Shown here: positions 1 to 6,555 of the stretch, piece after piece
Numbering within the stretch: position 1 is the stretch's first letter
How the letters are laid out: every line of letters begins with the position of its first letter
Source of the DNA: an uncultured Saprospiraceae bacterium
Lineage (GTDB): Bacteria > Bacteroidota > Bacteroidia > Chitinophagales > Saprospiraceae
Length of the DNA stretch: 17,232 bases
Direction of reading: 5' to 3'
Assembly: GCA_938002705.1 (NCBI GenBank)
Contig: CALLAG010000001.1
Location: 1 to 17,232 of the forward strand
Translations under genes and position numbers: made by a program
Notes under the pieces: model-generated
Told to the model about the DNA's origin: nothing
Seen by the model: only the letters and a program-made list of their open reading frames with translations
Database searches by the model: none

Positions 1-408
1 GATTGTCCTAATCCATTCATCGAGAATATTACAAGTTCATTCTCTGTTACTCTTACGGTGACTGATGACCAAGGGTGCTTTGGAGAGGATTTTATAAATG
101 TCACTTTTGATGATTTAAAAAATGTCCAAGTCCCAGAGGCATTTTCTCCTGATGGCAATGGGTCTAATGAGTTGCTTAATGTATTCGGAGATCCAGATAT
201 CGTTATCACTTCATTTAAGATATATAATAGGTGGGGGTCTGTAGTCTATACAGACAGCAACTTTACAACTAATAATATGGGAAGAGGGTGGAACGGTACT
301 TTCAAGGGGACAGAGGCGCCATCAGATTCTTATACATGGACTATAGAGTACATTGTACGGAGTGGTAGAGTAGAGTTTAAGTCAGGACAAACAGTGTTAC
401 TTAGATAA
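1..408 (+). CDS. C-terminus of a T9SS-secreted surface protein (PKD-like tail plus type-B sorting domain), 5' end outside window
   Basis: The frame is open from base 1 to TAA at 406-408, giving 135 residues of a longer protein. A GTG at 58 lies inside the frame and is not the real start. Residues 1-30 look like the end of a PKD or Ig-like beta-sandwich (SVTLTVTDDQGC). From about residue 42 comes a type-B (CHU_C, gliding-motility-associated) C-terminal domain: VPEAFSPDGNGSNE, then FKIYNRWGSVVY, GWNGTFKG, SYTWTIEY and a final GQTVLLR. In known family members this domain directs export through the type IX secretion system and is retained or removed at the surface. The first motif reads SPDGNGSNE where SPNGDGxND is usual, a mild deviation. 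A PorP/SprF gene follows 28 bases downstream, the typical partner. The passenger function cannot be read from this fragment. Confidence 0.88.
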   Translation, partial: DCPNPFIENITSSFSVTLTVTDDQGCFGEDFINVTFDDLKNVQVPEAFSPDGNGSNELLNVFGDPDIVITSFKIYNRWGSVVYTDSNFTTNNMGRGWNGTFKGTEAPSDSYTWTIEYIVRSGRVEFKSGQTVLLR

Positions 409-436
409 ATTACATATATTTGTAATATAAAATACC

Positions 437-1471
437 TTGATTAACAGCTATATATATAAGTTACTACTGCTTCTGACAGTTTTTACTGTTTCTATCCATG
501 CCTATGGACAGGAGCCTATGTTCTCTGTAGCACTCGGTGATGATACCTACCTTAATCCTGCTAATACATTCAATGCGATCACCAGTGATGCCTATCTGAA
601 GTTCAATGTACAATTCAGGGATCAGTGGAATTCTGTAAGTGTAGGTGATAGCTATGCCACCTCTAAGTTACAGGCTGAGTATAATGTCTATGAGTCACAG
701 TATGATGCTTGGAATGTAGGCTTGATATTCTTAAGTGATCAGTCCAGTGCTCGTAGCTTGGGATATACGACTTTCCAGTTTTTAGGTTCATATACTCGAA
801 AACTAAGCGGAGATAGAAAAAATAATGATAGCCATATGGTAAGCTTCGGTGGTTCATTTGGTTTTAATCAGCTTAAGAGTTCTGTAGGTAATTTATGGTT
901 TGGTAGACAATTTAATTTGAACACATTTGCCATCGATAATAGCTTAATGTCTGGAGAAGAATTCAGAATTGACTCTTATAACTATAATAGTCTCAACATA
1001 GGAGCTCGGTGGACTTATCGGATAGAGAAAGACTTGTACTATACAGCTGCTCTATCCATCAGCAATATCAATAGTCCGAGTGTCAGCGCCCTTGATGATG
1101 CACATAGTATTAATCCGAGATTGGTATTTCAAGGCGAAGCATCGCTATACCTTTCTCCAGGTTTTGAGCATATGCCTGCATTGACTTTTGTATCTCAGAG
1201 CGGATTCTGGCAGCTGGTCCCTGCTTATAGAGTAGCTATAGATATCAATAGTGATGAAGATTCTTTTTCATTATTGGCAGGTGTAGGTATGAGAGCAGTT
1301 AACTCTATAGAGTCAGTTATTGCTGATGCTATCCTGATTAATCTGGGGCTAAGATCACCTAACTGGAGCTTTAGTTTTAACTTTGATATGAATGTATCTT
1401 CCCTCAGAACATTCACTAATAGTAATGGCGCTATAGAGTTGGCCTTAGGATATAACCTAACAAGTAATTAA
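437..1471 (+). CDS. PorP/SprF family type IX secretion system membrane protein
   Basis: This is a 344-residue outer membrane protein of the PorP/SprF family. Such proteins sit beside genes for type-B sorting-domain proteins and are needed for their secretion or surface assembly (SprF with SprB in Flavobacterium). Residues 1-25 form a signal peptide (a hydrophobic LLLLLTVFTVSIHA stretch ending AYGQ before EPMFS). The mature protein opens with a typical LNPANTFNA segment and continues as alternating beta strands, ending in ALGYNLTSN. The start is TTG at 437: a stop at 428-430 closes the frame upstream and no ATG precedes the signal peptide, while the A-rich TAATATAAAATACC before it fits a Bacteroidota ribosome binding site. 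It lies 28 bases after the sorting-domain gene, so the two are probably co-transcribed. Confidence 0.85.
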   Translation: MINSYIYKLLLLLTVFTVSIHAYGQEPMFSVALGDDTYLNPANTFNAITSDAYLKFNVQFRDQWNSVSVGDSYATSKLQAEYNVYESQYDAWNVGLIFLSDQSSARSLGYTTFQFLGSYTRKLSGDRKNNDSHMVSFGGSFGFNQLKSSVGNLWFGRQFNLNTFAIDNSLMSGEEFRIDSYNYNSLNIGARWTYRIEKDLYYTAALSISNINSPSVSALDDAHSINPRLVFQGEASLYLSPGFEHMPALTFVSQSGFWQLVPAYRVAIDINSDEDSFSLLAGVGMRAVNSIESVIADAILINLGLRSPNWSFSFNFDMNVSSLRTFTNSNGAIELALGYNLTSN

Positions 1472-1503
1472 TTCTTTTCATTAAATGTAATATTTCTATT
1501 ATG

Positions 1504-1522
1504 TTTATCATGCGATGATAAA
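1504..1522 (+). promoter_or_regulatory. Perfect 8-bp hairpin containing the plsC start codon
   Basis: TTTATCAT, a GCG triloop, then ATGATAAA form a perfect inverted repeat. The right arm begins with the ATG start codon of the acyltransferase gene, so in the transcript the start codon would be paired. The stem is made almost only of A-U pairs and is probably weak, so a regulatory effect on translation is inference. Confidence 0.4.
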
Positions 1523-2291
1523 TCCTTTTTCCTATTTACTTGCAGCCATACGCTTCGTCTTATTGATCCTTATTATGGCTATATTTTTATTGATCTATTT
1601 TCCTATAGATATGATCTTTAAGATAAGCACACCTAAGCGTACCTTCTGGTTAAGGCGTTTCTATATCGCTTTCGCTAATCCTATATTAGGTATCAGTTGT
1701 AAAGTTACGGGGACACCCTATGAGGGTACAGCATTATACGTCTGTAACCATAGGAGCCTCTCAGATCCACTCATAGTATCAGCTATGGTAGATTCTTATG
1801 TGATCGCTAAGGCTGAGGTCAGCAAGATACCTATACTGGATGCAGGAGCTAAGCTCACAGGTATCATCTATGTAAAACGAGAAAATCAAGATAGCCGACA
1901 AGCAGTCCGTACCAAGATGGTAGAAACATTAAAGAGTGGTATCAATGTACTGGTCTATCCTGAAGGAACAGTCAATAAAGAACCACAACTTATGGAATAT
2001 AAGCCTGGTACATTCATAGAGGCAGTCAAGAATAATATCCCTATAGTCCCACTCGTACTAGAATATCGTAGTGACAAGGACCTATGGTATGATAGCAACT
2101 TAGTCTCTCACTTCTTTAAGCAATTTGGCAAATTATTCACTCAATCCAAACTGGTTATAGGTCCCCCGATGACAAGTGACGATGGTATAGAACTCAGAGA
2201 TAGAGTCATGCAGTGGTCACAAGATCAAGTCAATGATATGCATAAGGGATGGGATAGCTCCATAGAAAAAGTAATGACTAAGCAGGTATAA
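1515..2291 (+). CDS. plsC: 1-acyl-sn-glycerol-3-phosphate acyltransferase (PlsC family)
   Basis: This is a 258-residue membrane-bound acyltransferase of the PlsC/LPLAT family. Members transfer an acyl chain to the sn-2 position of lysophosphatidic acid, making phosphatidic acid for phospholipid synthesis at the inner membrane. The N-terminus has a long hydrophobic anchor (residues about 6-35). The catalytic HX4D motif is NHRSLSDP with H79 and D84, block III is YPEGT (148-152), and block IV is IPIVP (175-179). Length is normal for the family. The start ATG at 1515 keeps the anchor; the next in-frame ATG (residue 21) would break it. It follows the PorP/SprF gene by 43 bases and its stop overlaps the convergent msrAB stop. 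PlsC-fold proteins can have other acceptors (for example ornithine lipids), so the substrate is less sure than the family. Confidence 0.85.
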   Translation: MINPFSYLLAAIRFVLLILIMAIFLLIYFPIDMIFKISTPKRTFWLRRFYIAFANPILGISCKVTGTPYEGTALYVCNHRSLSDPLIVSAMVDSYVIAKAEVSKIPILDAGAKLTGIIYVKRENQDSRQAVRTKMVETLKSGINVLVYPEGTVNKEPQLMEYKPGTFIEAVKNNIPIVPLVLEYRSDKDLWYDSNLVSHFFKQFGKLFTQSKLVIGPPMTSDDGIELRDRVMQWSQDQVNDMHKGWDSSIEKVMTKQV

Positions 2292-3174
2292 ACTTAAGTG
2301 AGATAGAGTTAACACAGTGGCGTGTATTCTTATCAGTCAGTCGCTCACCAGAGAATACATGTCCTAAGTGACCACCACAAGTATTACAGGTGATCTCTAC
2401 ACGTCTGCCATCAGCATCCATCGTACGCTTGACAGCACCACCTATCTCATCATCAAATGCTGGCCAGCCACATCCAGAATCGAATTTGTCATCAGATTTG
2501 TATAGTGGTGTCTCACACTTTCTGCAGATGTATGTCCCCGGTGCTTTATGATTATTGTACTCACCAGTGAAAGGTCTCTCTGTACCTTTTCTTTCTATGA
2601 CATAGGACTCTTCTTCTGTTAGTTGATTATAAGCTTTTGGTTCTGGTAGTAGGTGCTGGAAGCTGGCACGCAGCTTAGCTATCTTAGGCGATATGACGAC
2701 TTGGCAGTAGCCTTTCTGGCTATTGTTAGTGTAGTAGTCATGATGGTAGTCCTCAGCGGGGTAGAAGGTCTCTACCATCTTAACCTCAGTTACGATATTA
2801 TCATCCCATACTTCCGCAGCTTCATTACTGATGAAATCCTTAACGATATCTATCTCGCTGGGATCACTGACATAGACACCAGATCTATATTGTGTGCCCA
2901 CATCATTACCTTGACGATTAAGTGTAGTCGGATTATGGGTGGCGAAGAATACCGACAGCAAGTCCTTGAGCGTAATCACACTAGGATCATAATCTACTTT
3001 GATGACTTCATTATGACCTGTTGTCCCGGTACATATGTCCTTATATGTAGGATTCTCAGTATGTCCAGCGGTATAGCCAGACTTGACAGCCTGTACACCT
3101 TTGAGTTTCTGAAATACAGCTTCCGTACACCAGAAACAGCCTCCTCCTAATATTATCGTCTTAGTATTACTCAT
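2278..3174 (-). CDS. msrAB: Bifunctional peptide methionine sulfoxide reductase MsrA-MsrB
   Basis: This 298-residue fusion repairs oxidised methionine: MsrA reduces the S-sulfoxide and MsrB the R-sulfoxide, with thioredoxin as the usual reductant. MsrA occupies about residues 6-165. Its catalytic C13 is in GGCFWC, and C157 in GYCQVV is a likely resolving cysteine. MsrB occupies about 185-296, with zinc ligands C217/C220 (CRKC) and C263/C266 (CNTC), SGCGWPAF containing C235, GGHLGHVF, and the catalytic C287 in RHCVNS. All key residues of both halves are present. No signal peptide is visible, so a cytoplasmic location is likely. The A-before-B order is common for fused forms. The stop (TAG) overlaps the end of plsC by 14 bases on the opposite strand; 170 bases separate its start from the divergent Crp/Fnr gene. 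Confidence 0.95.
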   Translation of the reverse strand: MSNTKTIILGGGCFWCTEAVFQKLKGVQAVKSGYTAGHTENPTYKDICTGTTGHNEVIKVDYDPSVITLKDLLSVFFATHNPTTLNRQGNDVGTQYRSGVYVSDPSEIDIVKDFISNEAAEVWDDNIVTEVKMVETFYPAEDYHHDYYTNNSQKGYCQVVISPKIAKLRASFQHLLPEPKAYNQLTEEESYVIERKGTERPFTGEYNNHKAPGTYICRKCETPLYKSDDKFDSGCGWPAFDDEIGGAVKRTMDADGRRVEITCNTCGGHLGHVFSGERLTDKNTRHCVNSISLKFIPA

Positions 3175-3344
3175 TAATTATCTTATATGAATTAAGAATT
3201 ATAACCTATTAATAGATTATGGGCTGGGTTAGTTCAATATTGTAATTATGGGGTAGGATTTGCTTATTTTTAGGTATTAAGATGGTGGTATATCTGATTA
3301 TAGAGTAAGTTATATCGTTGTTAGTGATGTTAAAATAAAACGAA
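3175..3344. other. Divergent intergenic region between msrAB and the Crp/Fnr gene
   Basis: These 170 bases must hold the promoters of msrAB and probably of the three-gene set that follows. The stretch is very AT-rich. I find no TAnnTTTG box on either strand at a useful distance, no convincing palindrome, and no small gene with a credible start. Confidence 0.5.
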
Positions 3345-3917
3345 TTGGAAAATAAAAATATAATAGATTTACTCACCGAGCATCTACACATTTCTGAGAA
3401 GATGGCGGAACTTATTAAGCAGTATAGCCAAATAAGAACTATCGAAAAGGGGGCAACAATTCTGAAAGAGGGGCAGATAGCTAAAGAATGTTTCTTTATT
3501 ATTGATGGTTGTATGAAAAAGTTCTACTTAGTCGATGGGGAAGAAAAAATCACAAAATTTTACACTGAGGGCGAGGTCATCACACCTTCAAGTTATACAG
3601 ATAAGAATCCTTCCAAGTATTACATATCAGCAATAGAGGAGACTGTAGTTTCTTATGGTGACCCTAATTCTGAAAATGAAATATATAAAGCCCACCCAGA
3701 ATTAGAATCGCTGACAAGGAAATTAGGTGAAATATTAATGGCAAAAACAAATATTGAATTTGATGACAGAATAATAAACAATCCAGAAGAAAGATACCTT
3801 CAACTAATCGAGAATAGACCTAAACTACTGCAGCGTATTCCACAATATGATATTGCTAATTATCTAGGAATAAGACCTGAATCACTAAGTCGCATTAAAA
3901 AAAGACTCACTAAATAA
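3345..3917 (+). CDS. Crp/Fnr family transcriptional regulator
   Basis: This 190-residue regulator has an N-terminal cyclic-nucleotide-binding-like jelly roll (about residues 15-125: KGATILKEGQ, CFFIIDGCMKKFY, ITKFYTEGEVI). A C-terminal winged helix follows; its helix-turn-helix is about 167-188 (QYDIANYLGIRPESLSRIKKRL without the usual wing extension). I do not see the Arg-Glu phosphate-binding signature of true cAMP receptors, nor an iron-sulfur cysteine cluster, so the ligand is unknown. This is typical of the many short Crp-like proteins of Bacteroidota. The start is TTG at 3345, preceded by TTAAAATAAAACGAA. An in-frame ATG at 3327 runs into TAA after two codons and cannot serve. It heads a co-directional group with an exported protein and an MDR oxidoreductase, which it may control. 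Its lysine codons are 13 AAA to 6 AAG, unlike nearby plsC. Confidence 0.85.
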   Translation: MENKNIIDLLTEHLHISEKMAELIKQYSQIRTIEKGATILKEGQIAKECFFIIDGCMKKFYLVDGEEKITKFYTEGEVITPSSYTDKNPSKYYISAIEETVVSYGDPNSENEIYKAHPELESLTRKLGEILMAKTNIEFDDRIINNPEERYLQLIENRPKLLQRIPQYDIANYLGIRPESLSRIKKRLTK

Positions 3918-3992
3918 TACAACTTTATATCGCTTCTTAACCCAAGTCAATAAGAATGGAATAATGAAACTCTAAGTTTGTATAAAAAAAAG

Positions 3993-4637
3993 ATGAGAAA
4001 ATTACTTTTACCGCTATTATTGATATTAGGGTTACAACAAGGATACTGCCAAGACGATAGATTAACTACAGCTCCCTTAGTACAAGAAGAAAAACACGAA
4101 TACAAATATTCAGTTTTGACTACATGGTTAACTTTTTCCAATTTTGGAGACCCCGAAACGAATACTAGTCATTATGAGATTCGCCTTGCATACCAGCTTA
4201 CATCTAAAGATCAGATAGGAGTCAAATTAACGACTTGGAAACTATTTGCTCCATTGGGTATAGATATATGGGACTCTGATTTCTTGGATAGAGAATTCTT
4301 CTTCCCTGGAAGGCTTAGAGAAACTGGCTTAGGAGTAACCTATCAGCGTAAGCTATGGAAAGGCCTATTCGCTACCTTAGAAATACTGCCTCAATATACA
4401 AGCTACTTAGACGAAAATGAACAGAAGATAGGCAATGGGTTTAAACTTTACAATTCCTATCATTTAGGGTATCATATCCCCTTATTTAAGAAAGGAAGAT
4501 TCTACGTTGAACCGCAATTACATGTTAATCATTGGCCGATTAATACCAATGTTCCTGAAGACTTTAGGACCTTAGAAGATATGTGGGATAATTACTTCTT
4601 AATAGAGCCTAATATATATTTTGGTATAAAATTCTAA
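3993..4637 (+). CDS. Exported beta-rich protein of unknown function, possible outer membrane barrel
   Basis: I do not recognise the family. The product (214 residues from ATG 3993) starts with a clear signal peptide: MRK, then a hydrophobic LLLPLLLILGLQQGYC, ending at CQ before DDRL. The start at 3993 is preferred over an in-frame TTG at 3978 because TATAAAAAAAAG lies directly before it and the shorter N-terminus has normal signal-peptide shape. The mature part is rich in aromatic residues and alternating strands (LAYQLTSKDQIGVKLTTW, TGLGVTYQRKLW, FYVEPQLHVNHW) and ends in IYFGIKF, a C-terminal aromatic as in many outer membrane barrels. About eight strands could fit. It lies 75 bases after the Crp/Fnr gene and 12 bases before the oxidoreductase, so an operon is likely. 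Lysine codons are AAA-biased (10 to 3). Confidence 0.7.
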   Translation: MRKLLLPLLLILGLQQGYCQDDRLTTAPLVQEEKHEYKYSVLTTWLTFSNFGDPETNTSHYEIRLAYQLTSKDQIGVKLTTWKLFAPLGIDIWDSDFLDREFFFPGRLRETGLGVTYQRKLWKGLFATLEILPQYTSYLDENEQKIGNGFKLYNSYHLGYHIPLFKKGRFYVEPQLHVNHWPINTNVPEDFRTLEDMWDNYFLIEPNIYFGIKF

Positions 4638-4649
4638 CGCTAACAGAAA

Positions 4650-5621
4650 ATGAAAGCAGCTATCCGTAGCAAATATGGTACTCCCGATAGAATAACAATA
4701 CAATCGGTATCTCTCTCAAATCCTAAAGAAAACGAGGTAGTCATTAAAATAAAGGCGACAACAGTAAATAGAACAGATTGTGCTAATCTCACTGCTCAAC
4801 CATTTCTAATGAGATTTGTATTGGGTTTAATAAACCCCAAAAAAATTATCTTGGGGACAGACTTCGCAGGCGAAATTGTAGCTTTAGGAAAAGGCGTTAA
4901 CTCTTACAAAATAGGAGATAGAGTATTTGGTTTTGATGATAATGGTTCTGAATCACATGCTGAATATGCCATAGTAACTGAAGAGAATATTTTCTCTATT
5001 CCTGACAATATTGACTATAAGATAGCTGCAGCAAGTTTAGAAGGAGCATCTTACGCATATGCTTTTATTAAAAAAGTAAGTATCGAATCTGGCCAAAAAA
5101 TTCTTATAAACGGTGCTACTGGTGCAATAGGTTCTGCTTTACTTCAATTTGCAAGACAGCATAAGGATGCCATAATCACTGCTACTTGTAATACATCCAA
5201 TATTGAATTAATTAGAGGGCTGGGGGCCAATAAAATTATTGATTACAGTAAAGAAGATTTCACGGATATGGATGAAGAATATGACTTCATATTTGATGCC
5301 GTTGGCAAAAGCTCTTTTAGAAATTGTAAGTCGGTCTTAAAAGAAAACGGAATATACATATCATCAGAATTAGGACCCTATTTTCAAAACTTGTTTTATC
5401 CTCTCTTCACTAAAGTCATGAGTAAAAAAGTAATATTTCCAATTCCTTTCAAAAAGAAAATAACTATACCTTTTATAATTAAACTTTTAAAAGAAGGGAA
5501 ATTCAAACCGGTAATTGATAGAGAGTACCTGTTTGAAGATATTTCTAAAGCTTATGCATATGTAATTACTGGACTGAAAACAGGGAATGTCATTATTAAC
5601 TATAATCCTTACCACCATTAA
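4650..5621 (+). CDS. NAD(P)-dependent MDR-superfamily oxidoreductase (quinone-oxidoreductase-like, no zinc)
   Basis: This 323-residue protein is a medium-chain dehydrogenase/reductase. The N-terminal GroES-like domain (about 1-120) includes VNRTDCANL, GTDFAGEIVALGKGV and IGDRVFGF. The Rossmann domain (about 125-280) has the cofactor loop NGATGAIGSA (154-163) and later YDFIFDAVGKSSF. The cysteine and histidine ligands of the catalytic zinc, and the structural zinc cysteines, are absent, which points to a zinc-free NADPH:quinone reductase or enone reductase rather than an alcohol dehydrogenase. The substrate is unknown. No signal peptide is seen, so it is cytosolic. It starts 12 bases after the exported protein gene and its end overlaps the convergent HhH gene by 26 bases. 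Lysine codons are strongly AAA-biased (26 AAA, 5 AAG), against 6 to 13 in plsC. Confidence 0.85.
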   Translation: MKAAIRSKYGTPDRITIQSVSLSNPKENEVVIKIKATTVNRTDCANLTAQPFLMRFVLGLINPKKIILGTDFAGEIVALGKGVNSYKIGDRVFGFDDNGSESHAEYAIVTEENIFSIPDNIDYKIAAASLEGASYAYAFIKKVSIESGQKILINGATGAIGSALLQFARQHKDAIITATCNTSNIELIRGLGANKIIDYSKEDFTDMDEEYDFIFDAVGKSSFRNCKSVLKENGIYISSELGPYFQNLFYPLFTKVMSKKVIFPIPFKKKITIPFIIKLLKEGKFKPVIDREYLFEDISKAYAYVITGLKTGNVIINYNPYHH

Positions 5622-6537
5622 GGAAGTCCTGATACTCTTCGAGCTTATCCCATTCTCCATCTGCAGCCATCTGAGCTTGAGTAGGCCATGTCTTAGGGTC
5701 TGCTAAGGCGTATTTAGACCCTTGGCTGTCCAGTATATTTTTTAGACTGTCCACGGAGCTCTCAGCTAGTGCCTTCCATGTATTGATACCATTGTTATTA
5801 AGAAGTTCTGCGATCTTCGGTCCTATGCCTTCTATAGCTTTGAGGTCATTAAGTTGGAAAGCCTTGATGATGCCCATCTTGACGAACATTTTTTCGGCCT
5901 TAGAATCTGAGCCGTCTGCTTTTTGGAAGCGTATGAGTTCGTCCCACTTTTTGTTATTGGCAAGTCTTGCCTGCTGTGTCCAGTCAGTGGGATCTATGAT
6001 TCTGTATTTGTCTCCATACTTATCTAATATAGTTCTTAGTTGTTCTGCATTAGTAGTAGATAGATTTTCTAAGTTTTTGATGCCGTTTTCTTTGAGGACT
6101 TGTTCCATTTTGGGTCCTATCCCTTCTATGATCTGGAGGTTGTCATCACTTACTTTAGCATATTTGTCCTTCTTAGTAGTAGGATTGGTTATATGTTTCT
6201 TTTCTGGCGATGTAGCTATTGGTGTTATGCTAGCTCTATAGTCTGTGCTTGTCTGACTTGTTTTGAGGCTACTTATTTCTGCTTTTGCTGTGGACAGCTG
6301 ATGCTTATAATCTCTTGCTTCTCGGTCTATATTTTCTTTTTCTTTGTTGCAGTCATTAAGTTTCTTCTGTAGATCATTAATGCGAGAGTTAGCTCTTGCA
6401 AGGTCGTCTTCTAGTTCTCTTACTTTACGTATCCATCGACCCCATATCAACCAACCTAGCAATAGGCCGAGCAAGAATGGAAGAAGCCATGCTAACCACC
6501 AGTAAGCGCAAAAGTCTGTGAATATATTTAAATTCAT
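5596..6537 (-). CDS. Membrane-anchored coiled-coil protein with two C-terminal helix-hairpin-helix (H3TH-like) modules
   Basis: The 313-residue product has a hydrophobic segment at about residues 11-33 followed by basic residues (WGRWIRKVR), which predicts that the C-terminus faces the cytoplasm. Residues 35-95 are charged and heptad-like, a probable coiled coil (LEDDLARANSRINDLQKKL). A Thr/Ser/Pro/Lys linker follows to about 125. Two copies of a 73-residue module come next (133-205 and 231-303), each opening with IEGIGPK and closing with a WD-L--Q pattern. The core resembles the predicted flap-endonuclease-like H3TH domain and, as I recall, the extra C-terminal domain on some Bacteroidota L21 proteins. 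Such domains usually bind nucleic acid or protein; no nuclease active site is visible. It lies 18 bases downstream of the OmpA-type gene, so the two are probably one operon. Confidence 0.75.
   Translation of the reverse strand: MNLNIFTDFCAYWWLAWLLPFLLGLLLGWLIWGRWIRKVRELEDDLARANSRINDLQKKLNDCNKEKENIDREARDYKHQLSTAKAEISSLKTSQTSTDYRASITPIATSPEKKHITNPTTKKDKYAKVSDDNLQIIEGIGPKMEQVLKENGIKNLENLSTTNAEQLRTILDKYGDKYRIIDPTDWTQQARLANNKKWDELIRFQKADGSDSKAEKMFVKMGIIKAFQLNDLKAIEGIGPKIAELLNNNGINTWKALAESSVDSLKNILDSQGSKYALADPKTWPTQAQMAADGEWDKLEEYQDFLNGGKDYS
5629..5847 (-). repeat. HhH module 2 of the tandem duplication (protein level)
   Basis: This stretch encodes residues 231-303 of the anchored HhH protein. It aligns without gaps to module 1 with an offset of 98 residues; I count 30 identical positions of 73. 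Conserved landmarks are IEGIGPK, NGI, ILD, KY, DP, the Trp residues, QA, and WD-L--Q. Confidence 0.75.
5923..6141 (-). repeat. HhH module 1 of the tandem duplication (protein level)
   Basis: This stretch encodes residues 133-205 of the anchored HhH protein and is the partner of the module at 5629-5847. A linker of about 25 residues rich in Lys, Ser and Ala separates the two. It diverges from module 2 mainly in charged surface positions, as expected for an old internal duplication. Confidence 0.75.
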
Positions 6538-6555
6538 AACTACGTTGTTTTCTTC

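Noticed and set aside
415..422. TATATTTG as a promoter for the PorP/SprF gene
   Set aside because: It matches TAnnTTTG but lies only 15 bases before the start codon and has no -33 element; co-transcription with the upstream gene is more likely.
409..426. Inverted repeat ATTACA-TATATT-TGTAAT after the sorting-domain gene as a terminator
   Set aside because: The stem is only six mostly A-T pairs, there is no T-run, and the next gene starts 11 bases later, so termination is unlikely.
2653..3150. 165-codon plus-strand frame opposite msrAB
   Set aside because: It is antisense to a complete MsrA-MsrB with all catalytic residues, shows no domain pattern, and is a frame shadow.
2278..3174. MsrA-MsrB fusion as a novel architecture
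   Set aside because: Fused MsrAB proteins are well known in several phyla and all motifs here are ordinary.
3209..3391. 60-codon minus-strand frame between msrAB and the Crp/Fnr gene
   Set aside because: It overlaps the start of the Crp/Fnr gene and has no domain, signal peptide or conserved pattern.
3978..3992. TTG at 3978 as start of the exported protein gene
   Set aside because: ATG 3993 is directly preceded by an A-rich binding site and gives a normal signal peptide; the upstream extension would place lysines from the binding-site sequence in the protein.
5783..6372. Two plus-strand frames opposite the HhH gene
   Set aside because: They lie opposite a protein with clear repeats and coiled coil, and their translations are low-complexity hydrophobic shadows.
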